Positions 43,700 through 51,848 of a stretch of DNA of 64,000 nt are shown here, in pieces (position 1 is the first letter of the stretch; every line of letters begins with the position of its first letter). The notes under the pieces were generated by a model. It worked only from the letters and a program-made list of their open reading frames with translations, had not been told where the DNA came from and did not search any database. Where the stretch lies: the NCBI RefSeq assembly GCF_030816965.1, contig NZ_JAUSYQ010000002.1:620001-684000 (forward strand), written 5' to 3'. The stretch comes from Streptomyces canus (lineage in GTDB: Bacteria > Actinomycetota > Actinomycetes > Streptomycetales > Streptomycetaceae). A program made the translations under genes and the position numbers.

Positions 43700-43849
43700 A
43701 AGGCGCAGGCGCTCTGCGGCGGCTCGGTCCTGCTGCAAAGCGGGGCGCCCTGCGACTGACCGGAGCGGCTCTGCAAGGCGCAGGTGCCCCGCGGCGGCTC
43801 CGTTCTGCTGCAAAGCGGGATGCCCTGCGACAGACCGGACCAACTGCAG
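43700..43849. repeat. Two imperfect tandem copies of a 75-bp unit
   Basis: Units starting AAGGCGCAGG at 43700 and 43775 run through GCGGCGGCTC, CTGCTGCAAAGCGGG and CCCTGCGAC. They fill the gap between the hydrolase gene and the IS element. Related words recur just after the truncated IS copy (50885-50960), as though one repeat block had been split by the island. Confidence 0.7.
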
Positions 43850-43894
43850 GGCCTAAGGGCTGTCCCGCAAGGATCTTCGGTGTGCGACAGCTCT

Positions 43895-44693
43895 CTATCC
43901 CGCAAGGGTGAGGTTGTGCAGGCGGGCGATGCCGAGCATGGCGTGGTGAACGCCGTCGCCCTTGAGGCGGCAATCGCGAAGGATCTTCCACGTCTTCAAG
44001 TGGGCGAAGGCATGCTCGACGCGGGCCCGGACCTGTTTGTGCGAGCGGTTGTGCTCCTGTTTCCACTCGACGAGTTCCTCGCCGGCGCGGCGACGGTGCG
44101 GCATCACGAGTCCGGTCCCCGGGTAGCCGCCGTCGGCGATCGTCGTGGTGTGGCCAACCGCGGCCTCGGCGCCGGACTCGGCCCACGCCTTGCAGTCGTT
44201 GCGGTTGCCCGGCAGTGGCTGTGCAGTCGTTGCGGTTGCCCGGCAGTGGCTGTCCGACCACGACGACCAGGCGGGTGTCGGCGTCGATGACGACCTGGTG
44301 GTTGGTGGAGTACCGGTAGTTTTTCGACTGCTCGGCGACCGCATGGTCGCGGGTCGGAACCAGGGTGCCGTCCACGATGAGGACGGCGTCCTTCGCGAAG
44401 CGGCGCCGAGGTTGCAGTGCCAGCAGCGGCCCAAGATGATCGATGATGCGGTCGACCGCGGACTTCGAGATGCCGAACAGCGGCGCGAGCTGGCGCATCG
44501 TCAAGTTCGTGCGCCAGTACGCCGTGACCAGCAGCGTCCGGTCGTCCAGCGACAAGCCCCATGGCCGCCCCCGGTGGACCGTATCGACACCAGCGCGGCG
44601 CAACACCGTCACCAGCTTTGCAAACTGGCGCGGGCTCAGCCCGGTGAACGGGGCTATCCAAGACGACTCCGACGCCGTGATCACACCAGCCAT
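43895..44693 (-). pseudogene. IS5-family transposase (HTH_Tnp_4 + DDE_Tnp_4), frameshifted
   Basis: The N-terminal half is intact: FTGLSPRQFAKLVTVLRRAG, then the helix-turn-helix TMRQLAPLFGISKSAVDRII, then VLIVDGTLVPTRDH with the first Asp of the DDE triad. The 31-bp tandem duplication at 44191-44252 shifts the frame by one. The rest then reads in another frame: TTIADGGYPGTGLVMPHRR (second Asp) and VRARVEHAFAHLKTWKILRD (Glu), ending at 43895. Removing one repeat unit would restore a ~250-residue transposase. As it stands it is inactive unless ribosomes shift frame at the duplication. Confidence 0.85.
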
Positions 44694-44824
44694 GGCAAGA
44701 TCATTCCACTGGCGTTGAGCCCTCCCGCCGGCCGTGGCCCCGGTGACCGCTCGGGCCAGGGTGGCAGCAGCGGCTCAATCAGCGCCCACAAGTCGTCGTC
44801 CACGATCCACGGCCGAGTACTCAC
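44681..44824 (-). pseudogene. N-terminal fragment of a second IS5-type (DUF4096) transposase
   Basis: A GTG-started frame of 47 codons, STRPWIVDDDLWALIEPLLP then PWPERSPGPRP, matches the opening of the DUF4096 type of IS5 transposases and then stops. Its end overlaps the start of the main transposase in another frame. The right end of the IS thus appears to be borrowed from a different element. Confidence 0.75.
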
Positions 44825-44957
44825 ACCATCACGAACGGCCGAATCGTCTGACCGGTCACGCCCGACCAGGGCATCTCAACAAGATCGTGTAACGAGCTCT
44901 TAAGCCGCATGGTTTGCCATATCCATACCCATTTCGAGAGGCGCCGCCCACGTAACT

Positions 44958-45010
44958 GTGACGTGACGAGCGTCATGTCACATCCGACATTCCTGCCCTG
45001 TCTTTACAGT
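44958..45010 (+). promoter_or_regulatory. 24-bp palindrome and promoter ahead of the secreted propeller-like gene
   Basis: GTGACGTGACG-AG-CGTCATGTCAC (44958-44981) is a near-perfect inverted repeat with one mismatch in the 11-bp arms. TACAGT at 45005-45010 is a good -10 box. The palindrome ends where the -35 would be, and no TTGACA-like -35 is seen, so an activator site is likely. Transcription from here leaves a 5' untranslated leader of about 175 nt before ATG 45194. The region is notably AT-richer than normal for the window. Confidence 0.55.
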
Positions 45011-45193
45011 GACGGCCCGTCAGCAACGATCGAAGGGTGCGATGGACACTGAGACGGGCGGCACATGGAGTGACCAATCAGCGTGCCCCGAGATCCGCTG
45101 CAGTATCTGGCTGCACGCCACGGTTTGGGCTCCGCCCACGCCCAGTCTTGAGTTCTGGCATGCACCCTTATTCTCGAAAAAACCGGAGGACAA

Positions 45194-46282
45194 ATGCTCA
45201 AGAGGTTGAAGAGATTCCGACTGGCGGCAGTTGTGTTCATTGCCGGCTCCGCCGCTGTTGTCGGTCTGGCGACGCCGGCGGCCGCCGTCTGGGGCTTTCC
45301 TGGTGAGGGAAGTGATTGGAAGCCGGTGAACTATGCGGGTGGCCAGATCACCAGCAGGTCCACCCCGGGGGAGGCGCGCGACAACCGCAACAACATCATT
45401 CACGCCTGGCGCGGTGCGGACAACGACTCCATCTATATCTCGTTGAACAGCGGGCCCGCGTACTCACTGCCCAACGCGCAGACGTTGACGCCCCCGAGGG
45501 TGATCTGGACCGACAACGGGGGCCGCGGGAACTTCCGGATCTTCCACACCGGCACGGAGGGCCACGTCTACCAGCACCGCATCGAGCTCACCGCGACCTA
45601 CCAGTTGCCCGGCACTCTGCCCAACTGGACCAGGGTCCCCAACGACACGCGCACCACCGACACCGTGCCCGTGGCGGCTGCCGCGCTCCCCAACAACTCC
45701 TTCATGCTCGCCTGGAACAGCCAGTCCGACGACAGCGTCTGGACGATGTACTACAACGGCGAAACCGCCGCCTACAGCAATCCCAGCGTGGTCCCGAGCG
45801 CGCTGAGCAAGGACGCGCCGGCACTCGCCGCCCAGGTGGACGCCGACAACAACGACTCCGCCCCCTGGAACCAGGTCGTCCTCGCCTTCACGGGCACCGA
45901 CAACCGCGTTTACATGTCGCGGCAAAGGTACGGGAGCGGCAGCTGGACAAGCCCGCGTCAGATCTTCGCCGCAAACTCCAACGGCTACACGAGAAGTGCC
46001 CCGTCCGTCGCGCTCTCCCGAAACGGCTACGGCGTCATCAGCATCACCGAGGACCGCGACTACACGATCGGCAGCTACATCATTTCCCGCGACGGCGGGT
46101 GGAGCGGGTATTACGAGGAGAACTCCTTCGCGTCCACCTACGGCAAGACCCCACTGGCCGTAATAGACGGTACTACTTTCTACTACGTCATCAACGGTTC
46201 GGGCGGCGGCCTGAACGGGGTCCTTTGGAAGAAGGTCTACGACTTCTCGGCCATGCCCACACCTTCGGCCCCGCAGTGGTAA
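45194..46282 (+). CDS. Secreted beta-propeller-like protein of unknown function
   Basis: A 362-residue protein with a Sec signal peptide: KRLKRFRLAAVVFIAG, then ATPAAA and probable cleavage before VWGFPGEG. The mature part is rich in beta strands with repeating 45-60-residue units: NNIIHAWRGADNDSIYISL, VIWTDNGGRGNFRIFHTG, FMLAWNSQSDDSVWTMYYN and VVLAFTGTDNRVYMSRQRYG. This recalls sialidase- or lectin-like propellers (PLL type), but no catalytic signature is clear. GGAGGACAA stands right before the ATG. It lies within the IS-bounded island, ahead of the large CdtB-like gene, and may be a binding partner or co-secreted lectin; that is inference. Confidence 0.8.
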   Translation: MLKRLKRFRLAAVVFIAGSAAVVGLATPAAAVWGFPGEGSDWKPVNYAGGQITSRSTPGEARDNRNNIIHAWRGADNDSIYISLNSGPAYSLPNAQTLTPPRVIWTDNGGRGNFRIFHTGTEGHVYQHRIELTATYQLPGTLPNWTRVPNDTRTTDTVPVAAAALPNNSFMLAWNSQSDDSVWTMYYNGETAAYSNPSVVPSALSKDAPALAAQVDADNNDSAPWNQVVLAFTGTDNRVYMSRQRYGSGSWTSPRQIFAANSNGYTRSAPSVALSRNGYGVISITEDRDYTIGSYIISRDGGWSGYYEENSFASTYGKTPLAVIDGTTFYYVINGSGGGLNGVLWKKVYDFSAMPTPSAPQW

Positions 46283-46308
46283 GTCAGCAGCGGTAAGACA
46301 CGCCGATA

Positions 46309-46332
46309 GGGACCGGAATGCGCTCCGGTCCC
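46309..46332 (+). terminator. Hairpin terminator after the propeller-like gene
   Basis: GGGACCGGA and TCCGGTCCC form a perfect 9-bp stem with a 6-base loop, 27 bp after the stop codon. It suggests that the gene at 46558 has its own promoter. Confidence 0.65.
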
Positions 46333-46557
46333 AGGATCTCGGCGGAGCCGGACGATTTCCACGTGGCCGCGATCCGCCACCGTCCCCGCGCCAGGACGGG
46401 TCCGGCACCCGGCAATGTACTCGAGCCCGCCCCCCGTGCCCAACTTCCCTGAACAAGGAACTGAGTTCCGGCAGCAGTCCAGCGGGCACCGCCATGCCCC
46501 GTTCTCACCTCTACCTCGCGTGGACACACGAAACGATCACGCAGAAATCGAGATGCC

Positions 46558-49500
46558 GTGAAACCAGGTCGACCAGCAGCGGGCCTTGTGTCCGGAGTGC
46601 TGCTCTCACTCTTGATGTCGGGGATCACCCCGGCTTCGGCGCTCGCTCCCATGGCGCCCATGTCCGCCTCCGCCGCGGCGGAGGCGGAGGCGGAGGCGCC
46701 AACCGCCGGACCGGGGGCGTCCGGCCCGGATCTGAGTTACGAGAACCGTACGGCCCCGCCTCCCGGTCTGCCGGACTGGTCACGCGTGGGATACCGCGGT
46801 GGTATGAACCTGCCCCAGGGCGAGTCGGGCCTGAGCAACGATGCCTCCTGCCGTGTCACCCCGGGAGAACTCGCCTCCACGTACAAGGTGAGCGCGGACG
46901 ACGGGGTCGATGACACCGCCGGCCTGCAGAAGGCGATCGACCACATCAAGAGCGAGTGCTCACCGAAGGCCAACTTCAACCGGCTCTCGCTCATCGAGTT
47001 ACCGGCTGGGCGCATCGACATCTCCCAGCAGATCTACGCCGACGCCAGTTTCCTCACCATCAGAGGGCAGGGTTCCGGCGAGGGCGGCACCCGACTGGTG
47101 TTCCGGCCCAATCTCCAGACCCGTTACGACCAGACGATCAACGGCCGGTGGGACCAGGACAGCATGACGGCGGGCACCGCTCCCGACATCGGCAACGGTG
47201 GCTGGATATGGCCGGGACGAGGCATGTTCCGGGTGCAGACCCGGGAGGTGGCGACCCGGTACAAGGACGACTGGGAGCTGGCCTCGAGCCTCCCCATGCG
47301 CAAGGACCTCTTCGAGGGCAGCGTCAACCAGCACTGGGCCTCCGGTTTCAAGCTGGCCGCCGCGGCCGATGACCCCGGGTTCTCGGCCCGGAAGGGCCAG
47401 AGCGTCGTGCGGCTGGACGCGAAGGCCGACATGACGAAGTTCAAGCCGGGCGGCTATGTCTGGGTGGGCGCGGCCAACAGCAAGAAGTTCTACGCGCAGC
47501 AGGGCATCACGGATCCGAGCATGATCGAGGCGCTGCACATGCGCCAGGAGATGTTCCGGGTCACCCGTATCGACGCCACCGCCAAGACGATCGCGCTGGA
47601 CCAGCCGCTGGAGTGGGACCTGCCGGTCAACTCCGAGTCGGACGGCTCCGAACCGCTGAACGGCGGCGGCACCGCTTATGCCAGCAAGGTCACCCCGCTG
47701 AAGGTGGTCGAGGGTGTTGGGTTCGAGAACTTCGCCTTCACCCAGGACATGAACGGCCTGCCGAAGATCGGCGGGCAGGAGACGTACTCCCTCACCCCCG
47801 AGCAGGCCAAGAACAACTACGGCAATATGGCGCCCGAGTACGCGATGCACGGCATCGTCTTCAAGTGGGCCGCCAACAGCTGGGCGCGCGGGCTCAAGGC
47901 CACGATGACCGGCTCGCACCCGATCGTCACCGAGGTCGCCCGCAATCTGCAGATCGAGCGCAACAGCTTCGACGGTGCCTGGAACAAGGGCAAGGGCGGC
48001 AACGGCTATCTGCGCGGCAGCCGGGTCTGGGACTCGCTGTGGGCCCACAACCTCAGCCGCAACCTGCGCCACTTCACTTTCCAGTGGTCGGCCAGCGGCA
48101 ACGTTGCCTTTCGTAACGACCTCGACTCCGACCTCAACCTGCACGGCGGCTGGGAGCACAACAACCTGTTCGAGCAGAACACGGTGCGGGTTCCCTACGA
48201 ACACCGCTCGGCTAACTGCGAGAGCAACTGCGGCGGCGAAGGCGGCGAGATCGATGAGGGCACCTGGTATCCGATCTGGTGGGCAGCCGGTCCCAAGGCG
48301 GGCAAATGGGCGGGTTCCTCCGGGCCACAGAATGTCTTCTACAACAACACTCTGATCAAACAGACCACCGAGGGCGGGCCGTTCGAGCCGTACCGGCCAT
48401 ACGGCGCCCAGGTCGGCACCGCCTTCCAGTTCGGATCGAGCGATACCGACTGGCGCAAGTTCCGGCACCTGAGCCAGGACGGACAGGCGATCCCGGACTG
48501 GACCGGCCGGGAAACCCTGGACTACCAGGGAAATGGAGTGGCCACCCTCGACGTGGGCAAACGGCACTCGCTGTTCCTCCAGGACACCGGCGGTGAACTT
48601 CCCCCCCGTGTCCCACAGGTCGTCGATATCCACGCGCTCACCTGGAACATGAACGGCGCGGGCATACCCGGTTCGGTCATGGACAAGTACAAGACGGATG
48701 TGCCCCAACTGGCAAACCAGACCATTGGCAACAGGGTCGTCAGGACCAATGACGTCATGGCTCTGCAAGAGGCCGGTTCACCAACGAAAGACAGACATTA
48801 TTGGGATGTGGCCCATTTCGATCAGCACCAATATTTCAAGCGGTTGCGCAACGGCGAATGGTTCAATCCACCAATAAGCCAGTTCACCCTGTCCGCGACC
48901 AGATCTCGACTGCCGGGAGGCTACCTTACCTGGCTGAACACGAGCGTCGACGGTGCTACCGACAGCGACGGCAAGATTAATCTGGCCATCTGGACCCGCA
49001 GACAGGTCGCACCTGAGAACATATTCGTTGTCCCCGGAAGAACAAGCCCTGGGGGTCTTCACGTAGGCAAGGACCGTCCTGCGCTCGGCGTCAATATTTG
49101 CGGCGTCGTCTACTTCACGTGGCACGGGTTCTCGAGTGGCGGCACGGACAATGCCATCATGCTGCAAAACGTGAGAGAACAAATGCTGACTGCGGGGCCA
49201 AATAATACGCCGCTACGTTGGGTCGTTCTCGGCGACTACAACATGACGACGGGTGATTTGCATCAAGCTCTCGGCACGAACGACAACCAGTTCGAGGTAG
49301 TAGGACCAAATGGGCCCACCCGCCCCGCCTCGGGGAGAGAGATTGACTACGCCGTCACATACTCACCCACTCCTGGTCAGGACAGGGCTATGTTCAGCCA
49401 GACGGGTACAGTGCTGCACTCCAACGAGATGTCGGACCACTATCCCGTTGAATACTCCTTCTCCTATACCACCACTGACCCGGATTGCACGACGCCTGAT

Positions 49501-50400
49501 CCAGTGGAACGGGCCAGGACCGTGCCGGCAGGATTTCCCATGGACATAAGGTCCGCAAGTACCAGCAAGTCTCCCTACCCTCGGGGCGTGGGAGGTCTGC
49601 CGGGCAGCACCGGCATCGCGTTCAGGCAGATCGAGAAGGGCAGTCGGAACGAGCACGATTTCGAGTTCGAGCCGGCTGCTGATCACCCGGGCTACTACCG
49701 CGTGATACACCGCATGACCTATGACTATCTGGCGCAGGAATCCGTGGGTGTTGTCGGCGGAAAAGTGTCACTCCTGCCTTTCGATGACGGGTCGGCCACG
49801 CTCTGGCGTCTGTTCGACATGGGTGACGGCACATGGATTTTGGTGAACAAGGCCTCCGGAAATGCGCTGACCAGGCTGCCGAGGTCTGATGGCGATGAAA
49901 TGGTGGGGCGTGAGCTCATCGACGAATTCGACCCGGATCAACGCTGGTTCATCCAGGACGCCCGGAACGAGGCATTGGACGTCGACGAGATCAATTACGG
50001 GACCTCGGCAATCACCGTGCGGGACGCAGACCCCGTGGCGGGAACCCCGTTGGTGCTGGAACCCGACAGCGGCGATCCCGAAGAAGAATTCATCACGATA
50101 GCCGCAGGTAAAACAGCCAATCAGTACTGTTATTATCTCGTCCACAAGGGAATGTACGTCAATTCAACGGCCACCAACCCTGTCCCCGATCAAGGCAATA
50201 ACCTCACACTGAACGAATTCCGCCCCAATGACGACGGATATTTGTGGTGCACGCCACTGGCCGACAGACATTCGGGGGCAGGTGCCTTGAGTCAATACGC
50301 ACGCGCCACCGAGCCCCTATATCTCACCGATGCGCACGATACGCTGGTCTTGGGCAGGTCCTCCGGTAACGGGTTTGACTGGCAAGCACTCAGGAGCTGA
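46558..50400 (+). CDS. Secreted tri-domain protein: beta-helix + CdtB/DNase I-type nuclease + beta-trefoil-like C-terminus
   Basis: A 1280-residue exported protein. Residues 1-30 form a signal peptide (LVSGVLLSLLMSGITPASALA region). About 55-680 is a right-handed beta-helix of pectate-lyase type (DDTAGLQKAIDHIK, IELPAGRIDISQQIY, RNLQIERNSFDGAW). About 688-975 is an endonuclease/exonuclease/phosphatase domain closest in pattern to CdtB: DIHALTWNMNG, Glu738 (LQEAG), His856 (TWHGFSSGG), Asp893 and Asn895 (LGDYNM), Asp930 (REIDYAV), Asp960-His961 (SDHYPVEYSF). All catalytic positions are retained. About 985-1280 is beta-rich with repeated W/F blocks (ATLWRLFDMGDGTWILVNKA) like ricin-type lectins. 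From ~48.7 kb on codon usage is much AT-richer. GTG start, weak ribosome site. Confidence 0.82.
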   Translation: MKPGRPAAGLVSGVLLSLLMSGITPASALAPMAPMSASAAAEAEAEAPTAGPGASGPDLSYENRTAPPPGLPDWSRVGYRGGMNLPQGESGLSNDASCRVTPGELASTYKVSADDGVDDTAGLQKAIDHIKSECSPKANFNRLSLIELPAGRIDISQQIYADASFLTIRGQGSGEGGTRLVFRPNLQTRYDQTINGRWDQDSMTAGTAPDIGNGGWIWPGRGMFRVQTREVATRYKDDWELASSLPMRKDLFEGSVNQHWASGFKLAAAADDPGFSARKGQSVVRLDAKADMTKFKPGGYVWVGAANSKKFYAQQGITDPSMIEALHMRQEMFRVTRIDATAKTIALDQPLEWDLPVNSESDGSEPLNGGGTAYASKVTPLKVVEGVGFENFAFTQDMNGLPKIGGQETYSLTPEQAKNNYGNMAPEYAMHGIVFKWAANSWARGLKATMTGSHPIVTEVARNLQIERNSFDGAWNKGKGGNGYLRGSRVWDSLWAHNLSRNLRHFTFQWSASGNVAFRNDLDSDLNLHGGWEHNNLFEQNTVRVPYEHRSANCESNCGGEGGEIDEGTWYPIWWAAGPKAGKWAGSSGPQNVFYNNTLIKQTTEGGPFEPYRPYGAQVGTAFQFGSSDTDWRKFRHLSQDGQAIPDWTGRETLDYQGNGVATLDVGKRHSLFLQDTGGELPPRVPQVVDIHALTWNMNGAGIPGSVMDKYKTDVPQLANQTIGNRVVRTNDVMALQEAGSPTKDRHYWDVAHFDQHQYFKRLRNGEWFNPPISQFTLSATRSRLPGGYLTWLNTSVDGATDSDGKINLAIWTRRQVAPENIFVVPGRTSPGGLHVGKDRPALGVNICGVVYFTWHGFSSGGTDNAIMLQNVREQMLTAGPNNTPLRWVVLGDYNMTTGDLHQALGTNDNQFEVVGPNGPTRPASGREIDYAVTYSPTPGQDRAMFSQTGTVLHSNEMSDHYPVEYSFSYTTTDPDCTTPDPVERARTVPAGFPMDIRSASTSKSPYPRGVGGLPGSTGIAFRQIEKGSRNEHDFEFEPAADHPGYYRVIHRMTYDYLAQESVGVVGGKVSLLPFDDGSATLWRLFDMGDGTWILVNKASGNALTRLPRSDGDEMVGRELIDEFDPDQRWFIQDARNEALDVDEINYGTSAITVRDADPVAGTPLVLEPDSGDPEEEFITIAAGKTANQYCYYLVHKGMYVNSTATNPVPDQGNNLTLNEFRPNDDGYLWCTPLADRHSGAGALSQYARATEPLYLTDAHDTLVLGRSSGNGFDWQALRS

Positions 50401-50432
50401 CCCTTGCCGGCGCGGCGGTCAGGGTGTCGGTA

Positions 50433-50880
50433 AGGGCTGTCCCGCAAGGATCTTCGGTGTGCGACAGCTCCCTATCCCACAAGGGTGAGGTTGTGCAGGC
50501 GGGCGATGCCGAGCATGGCGTGGTGAACGCCGTCGCCCTTGAGGCGGCAATCGCGAAGGATCTTCCAGGTCTTCAAGTGGGCGAAGGCATGCTCGACGCG
50601 GGCCCGGACCTGTTTGTGCGAGCGGTTGTGCTCCTGTTTCCACTCGACGAGTTCCTCGCCGGCGCGGCGACGGTGCGGCATCACGAGTCCGGTCCCCGGG
50701 TAGCCGCCGTCGGCGATCGTCGTGGTGTGGCCAACCGCGGCCTTGGCGCCGGACTCGGCCCACGCCTTGCAGTCGTTGCGGTTGCCCGGCAGTGGCTGTG
50801 CAGTCGTTGCGGTTGCCCGGCAGTGGCTGTCCGACCACGACGACCAGGCGGGTGTCGGCGTCGATGACGACCTGGTGGTT
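50433..50880 (-). mobile_element. IS5-family element, truncated copy 2
   Basis: 448 bp nearly identical to the left part of the IS at 43856 (about four differences by eye), again preceded by TA. It holds only the C-terminal half of the transposase (stop at 50472) and stops abruptly at GTGGTT, where copy 1 continues. It contains the same 31-bp duplication (50768-50829), so both copies descend from one already broken element. Together the copies bracket the 5.5-kb toxin-like region as direct repeats. Confidence 0.85.
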
Positions 50881-51388
50881 TAGGCGCCCCGCAACAAACC
50901 GGACCGGCTGTAAGCGGGGTGCCCCCGGGGCGGAACGGGGCTGCTGCGATCAGCGGTGCCCGGTCGACTGAGGCGGGCGCGGCCCGGTTGTGCGCGGCCG
51001 CACGGCGGAGGAGGCCGTGACGGCGACGTGCACGGTCGGCTCAGTCAGGACCGATACGCCCCGCCACACGGCGAAGAAACCCGTGACAGCGGCCGACCCG
51101 GTCAGCTCAGCCGGGACCGGTGCGCGACAGCGGCACAGTGAAGAAACCCCATGCCGACGGCCGACCCGGTCAGCTCAGCCGGGGCCCGTGACGGTGGGCG
51201 CTGCGCGGTGGGGACGCTGACCGATGGGTCCCCGCTTGAGCGAGCCCGAGTGTGGGGGTCGGTGACGCCAACGCTGCCGGACCCCCCCGGGGAGGGTGGC
51301 AGACCCCCGGGATGGTCGGCGCCTCGGTCGGCGGTCGTAGGGCCCCGGACCGAGGCGCCCCGGCGAGGCGGCCGGTAGCGTCCCGGCC
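50881..51388. repeat. Non-coding stretch with ~67-bp tandem repeats
   Basis: About 500 bp without a credible gene. The first ~80 bp resemble the 75-bp repeat block left of the island. Between 51000 and 51190 there are three imperfect units of 66-68 bp. Each contains a GGTCAGCTCAGCCGGG-like core (near 51034, 51100 and 51168), and the last two also share GAAGAAACCC. The final part is featureless GC-rich sequence leading to the promoter of the next gene. Confidence 0.65.
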
Positions 51389-51844
51389 ATGACGATCACC
51401 GAGAGCCGCACCCTCGAACAGCGCAAGCGCGACGTACTGGTCCGGCTGGAGCGCGAGACGGACATCTGGGTGGCCTCGGCGGACGCCGACGGGCTGCCGT
51501 GTCTGGTCGCGCTGTGGTTCGCCTGGGACGGCGAGTCCGTCTGGCTGTCCACGCGGATCACCAATCCCACGGGCCGCAATCTGCGCGACGGCGGGCGCAC
51601 CCGCCTGGCGTTCGGGGACACCCAGGACGTCGTGCTCATCGACGGGGATGTGCGGACCTACGGCGGGGAGGACGTGCCGCCCGCGGCGATCGACGTCTTC
51701 AGGGCGAAGACGGGCTGGGACCCGCGCCGCGACGGTGCCTCCTACGCCTTCTTCCAGGTGCGCCCGCGCACGGTGCAGGCCCTTCACGGGGAGCACGAGA
51801 TGCGCGGGCGGCACGTCATGCAGGACGGCGTGTGGGCCGTCTGA
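51389..51844 (+). CDS. Pyridoxamine 5'-phosphate oxidase-family (PNPOx-like) protein
   Basis: A 151-residue split-barrel flavin/F420-binding protein: LVRLERETDIWVASADADGL, VALWFAWDGESVWLSTRI, RTRLAFGDTQDVVLIDG. It is the kind found in actinobacterial F420- or FMN-dependent reductases; the substrate is unknown. TAGCGT at 51376-51381 is seven bases ahead of ATG 51389 with no ribosome site, so the mRNA is probably leaderless. It ends 4 bp from the convergent aldo/keto reductase gene. Confidence 0.87.
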   Translation: MTITESRTLEQRKRDVLVRLERETDIWVASADADGLPCLVALWFAWDGESVWLSTRITNPTGRNLRDGGRTRLAFGDTQDVVLIDGDVRTYGGEDVPPAAIDVFRAKTGWDPRRDGASYAFFQVRPRTVQALHGEHEMRGRHVMQDGVWAV

Positions 51845-51848
51845 TCTC

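Larger units (their letters stand above)
43856..44900 (-). mobile_element. IS5-family insertion sequence, copy 1 (about 1045 bp)
   Basis: The element is bounded by imperfect inverted ends, AGGGCT...GATCTT on the left and, on the other strand, AGAGCT...GATCTT on the right. Both ends are flanked by TA (43854-43855 and 44901-44902), a plausible 2-bp target duplication. It carries a DDE transposase on the minus strand, broken by a 31-bp duplication (44191-44252), plus an N-terminal fragment of a second transposase type at its right end. A truncated second copy lies at 50433-50880 in the same orientation. Confidence 0.8.

Noticed and set aside
43700..43849. CRISPR-like repeats
   Set aside because: There are only two long imperfect units in direct tandem with no spacers and no cas genes, so it is not a CRISPR array. 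The same holds for the 67-bp units at 51.0-51.2 kb.
42783..44693. A 636-codon minus-strand frame as a large transposase fusion
   Set aside because: Only the first ~150 residues are transposase. After the 31-bp duplication the frame is wrong and runs antisense through the dienelactone hydrolase gene.
46999..48768. A 589-codon minus-strand frame inside the CdtB-like gene
   Set aside because: It is antisense to the beta-helix coding region and has no recognisable motif.
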